A model generated the notes under the pieces. That model was not told where the DNA came from, made no database searches, and saw only the letters and a program-made list of their open reading frames with translations. Both the position numbers and the translations under genes were made by a program. 64,000 nucleotides of DNA, from contig NZ_JAKZGD010000003.1 of NCBI RefSeq assembly GCF_022549495.1, positions 310,001 to 374,000 on the forward strand, written 5' to 3'. This document shows, piece after piece, positions 1 to 9,345 of the stretch; position 1 is the first letter of the stretch, and every line of letters begins with the position of its first letter. This DNA comes from Acinetobacter sp. ANC 4805. GTDB lineage: Bacteria > Pseudomonadota > Gammaproteobacteria > Pseudomonadales > Moraxellaceae.

Positions 1-137
1 CTTTAGGTGCATCGGGTGCAAGACTGGTCACTACTGCTTTGAGTCAACTTGAGCAAACAGGTGGACATTATGCCTTATGTTCAATGTGTATTGGCGTGGG
101 TCAAGGTATCGCTCTCATTATTCAACGGGTTGGGTGA
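1..137 (+). CDS. pcaF: beta-ketoadipyl-CoA thiolase, C-terminal end (partial)
   Basis: This is the last 45 codons of a gene entering from the left, in the frame starting at base 3. The tail reads ...GGHYALCSMCIGVGQGIALI..., the conserved C-terminal C-x-G-x-G-x-G segment of thiolases, in which the cysteine deprotonates the incoming CoA thiol. It ends in TGA at 135-137, eight bases before pcaB. PcaF cleaves 3-oxoadipyl-CoA to succinyl-CoA and acetyl-CoA, the last step of the beta-ketoadipate pathway. The symbol is inferred from the tail plus its position directly before pcaB, as in the known Acinetobacter operon. Confidence 0.9.
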   Translation, partial: LGASGARLVTTALSQLEQTGGHYALCSMCIGVGQGIALIIQRVG

Positions 138-145
138 GGTCTATC

Positions 146-1501
146 ATGAGCCAGTTATACGCCAGCTTATTTTATCAGCCTGATGTTACTGCCATTTTTA
201 GTGATCGTGCTTTATTGGGTTATATGATCCAAGCCGAAGTTGCTTTGGCTAAAGCTCAGGCGCAAATCAATATCATTCCTAGAGCTGCTGCTACGATCAT
301 CGAACAGATTGGGCAGAATGCCTTAGCAGAAATTGATTTTGATGGTTTGGCTGTTGCAACTGGTTTCGCGGGAAACATCGCAATTCCATTTGTAAAACAG
401 TTTACGGCTATTGTTCAACAGCAAGATGAGGAGGCATCTCGATATGTACATTGGGGTGCAACCAGTCAAGATATTATTGATACCGCAATGATTTTGCAGT
501 GTCGTGATGCTTTGGGAGTGATTGAACAGCAACTTCAATCTGCATATCAAATTTCACTCAAACAAGCTGAGCATTACCGTGATCAAGTGATGATTGGACG
601 GACATGGTTGCAGCAAGCGTTGCCGATTACCTTAGGGCATAAATTTGCACGTTATGCAGCTGCATTTAAGCGCGATTTCGATCGTTTGCAAGCAATAAAA
701 GAGCGTGTGTTGACTGCCCAACTCGGTGGTGCAGTGGGTTCATTGGCATCTTTGCAAAATCAAGGTTCTGCTGTCGTTCAAGCCTTTGCGATTGAATTGA
801 AACTCACAACGCCTGAATGTACATGGCATGGAGAACGGGATCGTATTGTTGAGATTGCGAGTGTACTTGCAATCATTGTTGGCAACTTAGGCAAGATCGC
901 ACGTGATTGGTCATTGTTAATGCAAACAGAGATTGCTGAAGTTTTTGAGCCAACGGCAAAAGGTCGAGGTGGTTCATCTACCATGCCACATAAACGAAAT
1001 CCAGTGGCAGCTGCTTCAATTCTTGCAGCGGCAAATCGTGTACCTGCACTGATGGCAAGTGTCTATCACAGCATGGTGCAAGAGCATGAACGTGCTTTAG
1101 GTGCTTGGCATGCGGAATGGCTGGTGATTCCTGAGATTTTCCAGTTATGTGCAGGTGCATTAGAACGTGCAAATGATGTGCTGGAAAATATGCAAGTCAA
1201 TCCTGAAGCAATGCAGCGCAATCTTGAATGTACAGATGGTTTGATTATGGCTGAAGCGGTGATGATGGCGCTTGCAAGCAAAATTGGGCGTTTAAATGCA
1301 CATCATGTGGTTGAGCAAGCATGTCAGCAGGCAGTCACACAACAAACCCATTTAAAAAATATTTTATCTCAATTAGATGAAGTGAAAAATCACTTCACCC
1401 CATCTGATTTAGACGCACTTTTTAAACCTGAGTCATATCTTGGCAATATCCAAGCGCAAATTGATGCAGTTTTGCAAGCAGCTCAAGGAGAGTCGAAATG
1501 A
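146..1501 (+). CDS. pcaB: 3-carboxy-cis,cis-muconate cycloisomerase
   Basis: 451 residues, normal for the family. PcaB cyclises 3-carboxy-cis,cis-muconate to 4-carboxymuconolactone in the cytoplasm, the step after ring cleavage of protocatechuate. It belongs to the fumarase/aspartase superfamily, and the signature GSSTMPHKRNP is intact near residue 280, with the HWGATSQDIIDTA substrate loop near residue 110. The frame is open upstream to 77, but those codons overlap pcaF. The ATG at 146 (MSQLYASLF) gives the usual N-terminus and is preferred. Its end overlaps the pcaD start by four bases, which suggests translational coupling. Confidence 0.96.
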   Translation: MSQLYASLFYQPDVTAIFSDRALLGYMIQAEVALAKAQAQINIIPRAAATIIEQIGQNALAEIDFDGLAVATGFAGNIAIPFVKQFTAIVQQQDEEASRYVHWGATSQDIIDTAMILQCRDALGVIEQQLQSAYQISLKQAEHYRDQVMIGRTWLQQALPITLGHKFARYAAAFKRDFDRLQAIKERVLTAQLGGAVGSLASLQNQGSAVVQAFAIELKLTTPECTWHGERDRIVEIASVLAIIVGNLGKIARDWSLLMQTEIAEVFEPTAKGRGGSSTMPHKRNPVAAASILAAANRVPALMASVYHSMVQEHERALGAWHAEWLVIPEIFQLCAGALERANDVLENMQVNPEAMQRNLECTDGLIMAEAVMMALASKIGRLNAHHVVEQACQQAVTQQTHLKNILSQLDEVKNHFTPSDLDALFKPESYLGNIQAQIDAVLQAAQGESK

Positions 1502-2283
1502 TGATCAATATTCATAATCGTCAAGGACATCAACTTGCTGTGCAAGTGCAAGGTCTGAAAGATGCACCGGTCATTGTGTTTTCTAACTCACTCGGTACTG
1601 ATCAAGGGATGTGGCAAGCGCAAATTGCAGCATTTACAGCACAGTATCAAGTCGTGACTTACGATACACGGGGTCATGGTGCAAGTGCTGTGATTGCAGC
1701 CACAACATTGGCTAACCTTGCCGAAGATGTGGTGGATATCTTAGATGCCCTTAATGTTGAAAAAGCCCATTTTTGCGGGATTTCAATGGGGGGGATCACA
1801 GGTCTATATCTTGCGATTCATCATGCAGAGCGTTTTTTGAGTGTCACAATTGCAAACTCGGCTGCAAAAATTGGTACGGCAGAAGCATGGAATAATCGTG
1901 CAAATACTGTTGAACAACAGGGTTTAGCAGAGCTTGTTAAAACGACTCATACACGTTGGTTTAGTGAGTATTTTGATTATGCCCATGATGTATTGGCACA
2001 GAAAACGATTCAAAGTTTAGCTTTAACACCATCACAAGGTTATGCGAATGCTTGTCGAGCTTTGGCAGATGCCGATTTACGCGATCAACTGAATCAAATT
2101 CAAATTCCCACTTTAATTATCGCAGGTCAATTTGACCCTGTAACCACGGTTCAAGATGCAGAGTTTATGCATCAGTTTATTTTACAAAGTCAGCTTGAAA
2201 TCTTGGCAGCTTCGCATTTATCGAATATTGAGCAACCTCAGCTATTCAATCAAGCATTGTCTACGTTTATTCAAAAAATATAA
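1498..2283 (+). CDS. pcaD: 3-oxoadipate enol-lactonase
   Basis: 261 residues, alpha/beta hydrolase fold. PcaD hydrolyses 3-oxoadipate enol-lactone to 3-oxoadipate. The nucleophile elbow GISMGG places the serine at residue 96. An aspartate in GQFDPVT and a histidine in ASHLSNIEQP near the C-terminus complete a plausible triad, and DTRGHGAS near residue 55 is the usual oxyanion-side loop. The start ATGATG overlaps the pcaB stop, and AAGGAG lies just upstream; ATG at 1498 or 1501 cannot be separated. It sits between pcaB and pcaK in the operon. Confidence 0.95.
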   Translation: MMINIHNRQGHQLAVQVQGLKDAPVIVFSNSLGTDQGMWQAQIAAFTAQYQVVTYDTRGHGASAVIAATTLANLAEDVVDILDALNVEKAHFCGISMGGITGLYLAIHHAERFLSVTIANSAAKIGTAEAWNNRANTVEQQGLAELVKTTHTRWFSEYFDYAHDVLAQKTIQSLALTPSQGYANACRALADADLRDQLNQIQIPTLIIAGQFDPVTTVQDAEFMHQFILQSQLEILAASHLSNIEQPQLFNQALSTFIQKI

Positions 2284-2325
2284 CCGTACAGGGTTAGAAA
2301 GGAATTCGCCTACAAGGAGGCAACT

Positions 2326-3678
2326 ATGGCACAGGAATTTGCTGCCCCAAAAAGCAGTATGGATGCGCAGGCTCTTATTAATGATGCACAGATTAGTAAA
2401 TATCAGTGGATGATCGCAATTATTTGTTTCCTGATCGTGTTTGTCGATGGGATTGATACGGCAGCAATGGGCTTTATTGCACCTGCGTTGGCACAAGATT
2501 GGGGCTTGGATCGTTCTCAACTTGGACCTGTGATGAGTGCTGCACTTGGCGGCATGATTATTGGTGCATTGGTATCAGGACCTACAGCAGATCGTTTCGG
2601 ACGCAAAATTGTTTTAACCATTTCGATGCTGGTTTTTGGTGGTTTCACTTTGGCATCAGCCTATGCAACCAACTTAGACAGTTTGGTTGTATTGCGATTT
2701 CTGACAGGGATTGGGCTTGGTGCGGCAATGCCAAATGCCACCACGTTATTCTCTGAATATTGTCCAAATCGGATTCGTTCGCTACTGATCACTTGTATGT
2801 TTTGTGGCTATAACTTGGGTATGGCAACAGGTGGTTTTATCAGTAGTTGGTTAATCCCAACTTTTGGATGGCACAGCTTGTTTTTATTAGGCGGTTGGTC
2901 GCCACTCATTTTAATGCTTTTGGTGATTTTCTGCTTACCTGAGTCATATCGATTTTTGATTGTAAAAGGTAAAAACCCAGAAAAGGTTCGCAAAATTCTA
3001 AGTCATATTGCACCTGAAAAAGTACACGGCATAACCGAGTTTCATATTCCTGAAGAACAATCGGCTGTGGCTGAAAAGAAAAATGTGTTTGGTATGTTGT
3101 TCTCAAAACAGTATGCAAAAGGCACGATTTTATTGTGGTCGACCTATTTCATGGGTTTGGTGGTGATTTATCTGCTGACCAGTTGGTTACCAACGTTGAT
3201 GCGTGAAACAGGCGCAACCATGGAGCGTGCAGCATTTATCGGTGGTTTATTTCAATTTGGTGGTGTACTCAGCGCGTTATTTATTGGCTGGGCAATGGAT
3301 CGTTTCAATCCAAATCGCATCATTTCAGCTTTCTACTTTATTGCAGGTTTATTTGCAGTTGCCGTTGGTCAAAGTCTCAATAATCCAACCTTATTGGCAT
3401 TGCTCGTGCTATGCGCAGGTATTGCGATCAACGGTGCTCAGTCTTCGATGCCAGCCTTAAGTGCTCGCTTTTATCCAACGCAATGTCGTGCAACGGGTAT
3501 TTCTTGGATGACAGGAATTGGTCGATTCGGTGCAGTGTTTGGTGCTTGGATTGGTGCAGTTTTGTTGGGCAATGATTGGTCGTTCACGGCAATTCTCAGC
3601 TTACTGATGATTCCAGCTACGGCTGCTGCGATCGCAATTTTTGTTAAATCTTTAGTTGCGCACACCGATGCAACTTAA
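2326..3678 (+). CDS. pcaK: 4-hydroxybenzoate/protocatechuate MFS transporter
   Basis: 450 residues, a 12-helix inner-membrane major facilitator of the aromatic acid:H+ symporter family, importing protocatechuate and 4-hydroxybenzoate. The first helix carries the family motif FVDGIDTAAMGF with its acidic residue, and the loop 2-3 signature appears as GPTADRFGRK. The central cytoplasmic loop is at about residues 210-260. A good ribosome site (AAGGAGG) precedes the ATG. pcaK lies inside the pca operon in the order seen in A. baylyi, so it should be co-induced with the catabolic enzymes. Confidence 0.95.
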   Translation: MAQEFAAPKSSMDAQALINDAQISKYQWMIAIICFLIVFVDGIDTAAMGFIAPALAQDWGLDRSQLGPVMSAALGGMIIGALVSGPTADRFGRKIVLTISMLVFGGFTLASAYATNLDSLVVLRFLTGIGLGAAMPNATTLFSEYCPNRIRSLLITCMFCGYNLGMATGGFISSWLIPTFGWHSLFLLGGWSPLILMLLVIFCLPESYRFLIVKGKNPEKVRKILSHIAPEKVHGITEFHIPEEQSAVAEKKNVFGMLFSKQYAKGTILLWSTYFMGLVVIYLLTSWLPTLMRETGATMERAAFIGGLFQFGGVLSALFIGWAMDRFNPNRIISAFYFIAGLFAVAVGQSLNNPTLLALLVLCAGIAINGAQSSMPALSARFYPTQCRATGISWMTGIGRFGAVFGAWIGAVLLGNDWSFTAILSLLMIPATAAAIAIFVKSLVAHTDAT

Positions 3679-3702
3679 CTTTCGTAATCAGGGACAACGT
3701 CA

Positions 3703-4852
<1,150 letters not shown>

Positions 4853-4864
4853 GGGAGTAACACA

Positions 4865-5494
4865 ATGAACGCATGGAATTTTCAGGAATTGAAAGAAACC
4901 CCATCACAAACGGGTGGTCCTTATGTACATATCGGTTTGTTACCTCAACAAGCCAATATTGAAGTATTTGAACATAACTTTAATAACCAATTGACCAATG
5001 AAAAAACCCAAGGTGAGCGTATTCGATTAGAAGGGCAAGTCTTTGATGGTCTTGGTTTGCCATTAAGAGATGTGCTGTTAGAGATTTGGCAAGCCGATGC
5101 CAATGGTGTTTATCCAAGCCATGCGGATAGTCAAGGCAAAAGCGTAGATCCAAGCTTCTTCGGTTGGGGGCGTACGGGCGCTAACTTTGAAACTGGTTTT
5201 TGGAGTTTCGATACGATTAAACCGGGTGCTGTTGCTGGACGTAAAGGATCTACTCAAGCACCGCATATTGCTGTGGTGTTATTTGCACGTGGCATCAATC
5301 TTGGTTTGCACACCCGTATTTATTTCGATGATGAAGTTGAAGCCAATGCCAATGATCCTGTCTTAAACAGTATTGAATGGGCGACACGTCGTCAAACCTT
5401 AATTGCAAAACGCACAGAAGTGGATGGTGAAGTGGTGTATCGCTTTGATATTCGCATTCAAGGTGAAGATGAAACAGTGTTCTTTGATATTTAG
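4865..5494 (+). CDS. pcaG: protocatechuate 3,4-dioxygenase, alpha subunit
   Basis: 209 residues, homologous to PcaH but without the full set of iron ligands, as is normal for the alpha subunit, which contributes to the active-site wall and oligomer contacts. Recognisable segments are LLEIWQADANGVYPSHAD and FFGWGRTGANFETGFWSFDTIKPG, matching the core of the dioxygenase C fold. GGAG precedes the ATG. After pcaG there is a 172-base gap with a hairpin repeat before the quinate genes begin. Confidence 0.96.
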   Translation: MNAWNFQELKETPSQTGGPYVHIGLLPQQANIEVFEHNFNNQLTNEKTQGERIRLEGQVFDGLGLPLRDVLLEIWQADANGVYPSHADSQGKSVDPSFFGWGRTGANFETGFWSFDTIKPGAVAGRKGSTQAPHIAVVLFARGINLGLHTRIYFDDEVEANANDPVLNSIEWATRRQTLIAKRTEVDGEVVYRFDIRIQGEDETVFFDI

Positions 5495-5558
5495 AAATCA
5501 CCCTTGCCCAACGGTAGATTTGTCATGGAATTATCGAAGTCTTGAGATGTGAAGTATT

Positions 5559-5578
5559 CCTCCCTGTTAAGAGGGAGG
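5559..5578. repeat. short intergenic hairpin repeat between pcaG and quiB
   Basis: CCTCCCT, a 6-base loop and AGGGAGG form a perfect 7-bp hairpin, followed at once by TTGGGAGGGATTT, which repeats the GGGAGG motif. It lies in the only sizeable gap inside the pca-qui operon (5495-5666). From memory, very similar CCTCCC...GGGAGG-TTGGGAGGGATTT units occur between genes in many Acinetobacter genomes, so I read it as a dispersed REP-like element. It lacks a U-tract, so it is a poor intrinsic terminator. It may affect mRNA stability between the two halves of the operon. Confidence 0.55.
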
Positions 5579-5666
5579 TTGGGAGGGATTTCAGGTTAAG
5601 AAACCCTCAATTGGAAACTGTACAGCACCTTTATAGTCACAGAAAATCTGTTAAGGAAAATGGAAA

Positions 5667-6506
5667 ATGAAATTACAAAAATTGGCAGCATTGATGTTGC
5701 TTGTTAGCCCTTTATTTACGGTTCAAATGGTACACGCTCAGGACAATGTACACCAACAGGTTGAACTTTCGGCACTGGCGAAACTACCTGTTAAAACGAT
5801 TGTACCGATTACAGCAAAGACTAAGGAACAAGCGATCGCTCAAGCAAAAGTGATTGCAGCCAATCAAGATGCTGATTTAGCAGAGTTTCGGATTGATTTA
5901 CTCGATTTTGCTGCTGATAGCAAACAAGTGATTGCTTTAGGACATGAATTAAAAAAGATTCTAGGCGATAAATCCATGATTGCAACCATTCGCACTCACA
6001 ACGAAGGTGGCAAACTTACCATCAGTGATGCGGATTATGGCAAGACCTATCAAGCGTATTTGAAACAACCTTTTATGGATATGCTCGATGTGGAAATGTT
6101 CCGCGATCAGCAGGTGGTAAAAAATACAGTCAAATTGGCGCATGACAAAAAAGTGCTGATTGTCATGTCGAACCATGACTTTAAGCAAACGCCAAGTGAA
6201 GATGAAATTGTTAAGCGTCTTCTTAAACAGGATGAGCTTGGGGCGGATATTTTAAAAATCGCAGTGATGCCGCAAAGCAAACAAGATGTTTTCACCTTGA
6301 TGAATGCAACGATGAAAGTCAGTCAACAATCTAAAAAGCCACTGTTGACGATGTCGATGGGCAAACTGGGCACAATTTCACGTATTGCAACAGCCAATAT
6401 GGGCGGTAGTTTTAGCTTCGGCATGATTGGTGAAGCATCAGCACCGGGTCAAATTGATGTGACCCAACTCAAACAGTTCCTAAAAACAGTTCAACCAACA
6501 CAATAA
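5667..6506 (+). CDS. quiB: exported 3-dehydroquinate dehydratase (type I), catabolic
   Basis: 279 residues. QuiB dehydrates 3-dehydroquinate to 3-dehydroshikimate in quinate catabolism. The type I fold is shown by EFRIDLLDF near residue 75, IATIRTHNEGG, VIMSNHDFKQTPS (catalytic histidine) and DILKIAVMP (Schiff-base lysine), ending in MIGEASAPGQI. The N-terminus, MKLQKLAALMLLVSPLFTV then QMVHAQD, is a signal peptide with an AxA-like site. The enzyme is therefore expected in the periplasm, unlike biosynthetic AroD/AroQ enzymes. AAGGAAAATGG precedes the start. Confidence 0.93.
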   Translation: MKLQKLAALMLLVSPLFTVQMVHAQDNVHQQVELSALAKLPVKTIVPITAKTKEQAIAQAKVIAANQDADLAEFRIDLLDFAADSKQVIALGHELKKILGDKSMIATIRTHNEGGKLTISDADYGKTYQAYLKQPFMDMLDVEMFRDQQVVKNTVKLAHDKKVLIVMSNHDFKQTPSEDEIVKRLLKQDELGADILKIAVMPQSKQDVFTLMNATMKVSQQSKKPLLTMSMGKLGTISRIATANMGGSFSFGMIGEASAPGQIDVTQLKQFLKTVQPTQ

Positions 6507-6524
6507 TTGAAAAGGATTTTAAAA

Positions 6525-7985
6525 ATGAAAGTTGTTTCTTTACGTTTAAGTGCGCTTGCAATCGGTTTAGCAGTATCAGGTTTGGCAGCAGCCGAGACTT
6601 ATGTGGTTGACCGTTATCAGGATGATGCTGAAAAAGGTTCTCTTCGTTGGGCGATTGAACAAGCCAATACCAAGCCAAGCGAAGCCAGTGAAATTTTGAT
6701 TCAAGCGGTTGGTCAAGCACCGTATGCGATTAAGGTGAATAGCCCACTTCCTGAAATTAAAGCACCTGTCAAAATCATCGGTACACAATGGGCGAAAACA
6801 GGTGAATTTATTGCAGTAGATGGTTCAAATTATATTAAAGGTACAGGAGTTGAAGCTTGTCCGGGAGCAGTAGAGGGACAGTTTGGAACCAACGTGCGTA
6901 CCACAACTTTACCGAGTATCGTGTTACGTGACATTAATGGTGTCACGATTCAAGGTTTAGAAATTCGTCATTTCTGTATCGGTATCTTGATGAACCGTGC
7001 CAGCAATAACTTAATTCAACATAACCGTATTATGCACAACTATGGTGGTGCAGGTGTAATGTTGACGGGGGATGATGGCAAAGGTAATCCAACCGCAACG
7101 ACCACCAATAATAACAAAGTATTGGATAATTATTTCCAAGACAATGGGGATGGTTTAGAGCTAACACGTGGTGCTGCATTTAATCTCGTTGCGAACAACC
7201 ATTTTATTTCAACTTCCGCAAATCCAGAACCATCACAAGGCATTGAAATCCTATGGGGGAATGACAATGCTGTGGTCGGTAACAAATTTGAAAATTATTC
7301 AGATGGTTTACAGATCAACTGGGGCAAACGTAACTATATCGCTTATAACGAACTGACCAATAACTCGAATGGTTTTAATTTAACGGGTGATGGCAATATC
7401 TTTGATAGCAATAAAGTGCATGGTAATCGAGTCGGGATTGCCATTCGTTCAGAAAAAGATGCCAATGCACACATCACATTGACCAAAAACCAAATTTGGA
7501 ATAACGGCAAAGACATTAAACGTTGTGAAGCAGGTGGCAGTTGTGTTCCAAGTCAACGTGTAGGTGCGATTATTTTTGATATTCCAGGTTTGGAACACGC
7601 ACATTTTGTGGGTTCTCGTGGACACGGTGTCAAGATTGATCCAGTCAAACTACAAAAAACTTGCCAACAACCGAATGAGCAAGGCTGTAATGCACAACCG
7701 AATCAGGGCATACAAGCACCAAAATTAACTTTATCTAAAGGACACGTTGTCGCGCAAATTAAAGGGCAACCGAATCAACGCTATCAATTTGAATTCTTTG
7801 GAAACTCATCAGCAAATTCAAATGAAGCTGAATTGTATTTAGGTTCGGTTGTTGCTGTGACCAATGCAGAAGGCATTGCGATTGCATCATGGAAGCCAAC
7901 AACAAAAGTGGCGGCGGTGACTGCGAATGTTACTGATCATTTAGGTGCGACCTCTGAACTCAGTTCAGCCGTAAAATTTAAATAA
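6525..7985 (+). CDS. quiC: 3-dehydroshikimate dehydratase, exported beta-helix type
   Basis: 486 residues. QuiC converts 3-dehydroshikimate to protocatechuate, which feeds the pca genes. After the signal peptide (MKVVSLRLSALAIGLAVSG, cut near AAA-E) the protein reads as a right-handed parallel beta-helix. Repeated N-rich rungs such as NNLIQHNRIMHN, NKVLDNYFQDN and NYIAYNELTNN run over roughly residues 130-340. This is the Acinetobacter-type dehydratase, unrelated to the TIM-barrel AsbF/QuiC1 enzymes. The frame is open from a TTG at 6507, but AAGGA lies just before the ATG at 6525, which I take as the start. Confidence 0.92.
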   Translation: MKVVSLRLSALAIGLAVSGLAAAETYVVDRYQDDAEKGSLRWAIEQANTKPSEASEILIQAVGQAPYAIKVNSPLPEIKAPVKIIGTQWAKTGEFIAVDGSNYIKGTGVEACPGAVEGQFGTNVRTTTLPSIVLRDINGVTIQGLEIRHFCIGILMNRASNNLIQHNRIMHNYGGAGVMLTGDDGKGNPTATTTNNNKVLDNYFQDNGDGLELTRGAAFNLVANNHFISTSANPEPSQGIEILWGNDNAVVGNKFENYSDGLQINWGKRNYIAYNELTNNSNGFNLTGDGNIFDSNKVHGNRVGIAIRSEKDANAHITLTKNQIWNNGKDIKRCEAGGSCVPSQRVGAIIFDIPGLEHAHFVGSRGHGVKIDPVKLQKTCQQPNEQGCNAQPNQGIQAPKLTLSKGHVVAQIKGQPNQRYQFEFFGNSSANSNEAELYLGSVVAVTNAEGIAIASWKPTTKVAAVTANVTDHLGATSELSSAVKFK

Positions 7986-8003
7986 AAGCATGGAGGCTTT
8001 GAC

Positions 8004-9329
8004 ATGAATTCAAGTTCTTTATTGGTCAAAATGAGTTGTTTGGCAATTGCCATTTGTACAGCACAAAGCAGTTTTGCCGATCAGCCTTGGTCGCAAGATC
8101 GTCAATGGCTACTCGGAGATTGGAACGGGCAGCGTCAGCAATTGGAAAAAGAAGGTTATAAATTTACCGCAGCGATTATGAGTCAATCAGCAACCAATTT
8201 GGATGGTGGTTATAACGACAATAATAGTTTTGAAAATGCAGCTCAACTTGCCCTAGGCGCAAATTTTGATTTAGGCAAAATTGCAGGTTGGGAAAATACT
8301 ACAGCCAATATTTTAATTACCAAGCGCGATGGTAATTCTTTAACACTAGAGCGAATTAAAGATCCACGCTCTAGTGCTTTAGGCAACACACAAGAGATTT
8401 ATGGGCGAGGCAAAATTTGGCGTTTAACACAGGCATGGGTCAAAAAGGGTTCTGCTGACAATACGGTGCAATTCAAAATTGGTCGTATGGGCATGTCGGA
8501 TGACTTTAATAGTTCACAATGTGAGTTTCAAAACTTGTTGTTATGCGGTGGGCAGCTTGGAAAATCGATTGGTTCAATTTGGTACAACCTGCCTGTCGGG
8601 CTGTGGGGCACCAATCTTAAATACCAATTTGCGCCTGAATGGACATTGGGTGTCGGTGTCTACGAGGTGAATCCAGATAACGTTAAAACTGGAAAAAGTG
8701 ATGGTTTTAACTTGGATATGGACAATGTCAAAGGGGCAACTATTCCCGTGGAACTGGCTTGGCGACCTAAGTTGGCAGCGTTCAATGGATTAGCTGGTGA
8801 ATATAAGCTAGGTGCGTTGTATTCGACTGCTGAAGCCAATGATATAGCCACTGTCGGTAAAGTTCATGATAGCAAACATAGTTTTTGGTTGAATGCACAG
8901 CAACAACTCACCCAACAAGGTGAAAATCCTAAACGTGGTTTATATATCAGCTTTAATGCCGTGGTGAATGATAAAGCCACCACAGCCGTACAAAGCACAC
9001 AACAACTCGCACTTTGGTACAAAGGACCATTTGATAGTCGTCCAAACGATTCAATTGGTTTTGGTGTGGCAAATTATTTAGTGAATGATCGTTATACCGA
9101 TCGTCAGATTGCAATCAACAACAGCCGTGGTTATGACGAATATGATGCGCTTGCGGCAAATTATGTTCCTGTACAACGTGATGAGCTGAATGTCGAGTTG
9201 AACTATACCTATCAATGGTCACCTGCGGTCATGCTCAGACCAAACCTACAATATATTCATCAGCCTGCGGGTGTAAAAGAAGTCGATGATGCGTGGGTTG
9301 CGGGTTTAAGTATGCGCGTGAATTTCTAA
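8004..9329 (+). CDS. quiX: putative quinate/shikimate outer-membrane porin
   Basis: 441 residues with a signal peptide (MNSSSLLVKMSCLAIAICTA then QSSFA-D). The mature part looks like an OprB-type carbohydrate-selective porin: the opening WSQDRQWLLGDWNGQRQQLEKEGYKF is typical, many amphipathic strands follow, and the chain ends in phenylalanine (LSMRVNF), the outer-membrane beta-signal. Its place between quiC and quiA, with GGAGG before the ATG, fits a role in letting quinate and shikimate cross the outer membrane to the periplasmic enzymes. That role is inferred from context. Confidence 0.9.
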   Translation: MNSSSLLVKMSCLAIAICTAQSSFADQPWSQDRQWLLGDWNGQRQQLEKEGYKFTAAIMSQSATNLDGGYNDNNSFENAAQLALGANFDLGKIAGWENTTANILITKRDGNSLTLERIKDPRSSALGNTQEIYGRGKIWRLTQAWVKKGSADNTVQFKIGRMGMSDDFNSSQCEFQNLLLCGGQLGKSIGSIWYNLPVGLWGTNLKYQFAPEWTLGVGVYEVNPDNVKTGKSDGFNLDMDNVKGATIPVELAWRPKLAAFNGLAGEYKLGALYSTAEANDIATVGKVHDSKHSFWLNAQQQLTQQGENPKRGLYISFNAVVNDKATTAVQSTQQLALWYKGPFDSRPNDSIGFGVANYLVNDRYTDRQIAINNSRGYDEYDALAANYVPVQRDELNVELNYTYQWSPAVMLRPNLQYIHQPAGVKEVDDAWVAGLSMRVNF

Positions 9330-9345
9330 TATAGGAGTATGACGT

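Noticed and set aside
2156..2413. Extra short ORFs overlapping pca and qui genes on both strands
   Set aside because: They lie in other frames of well-supported genes and have no ribosome sites or family likeness.
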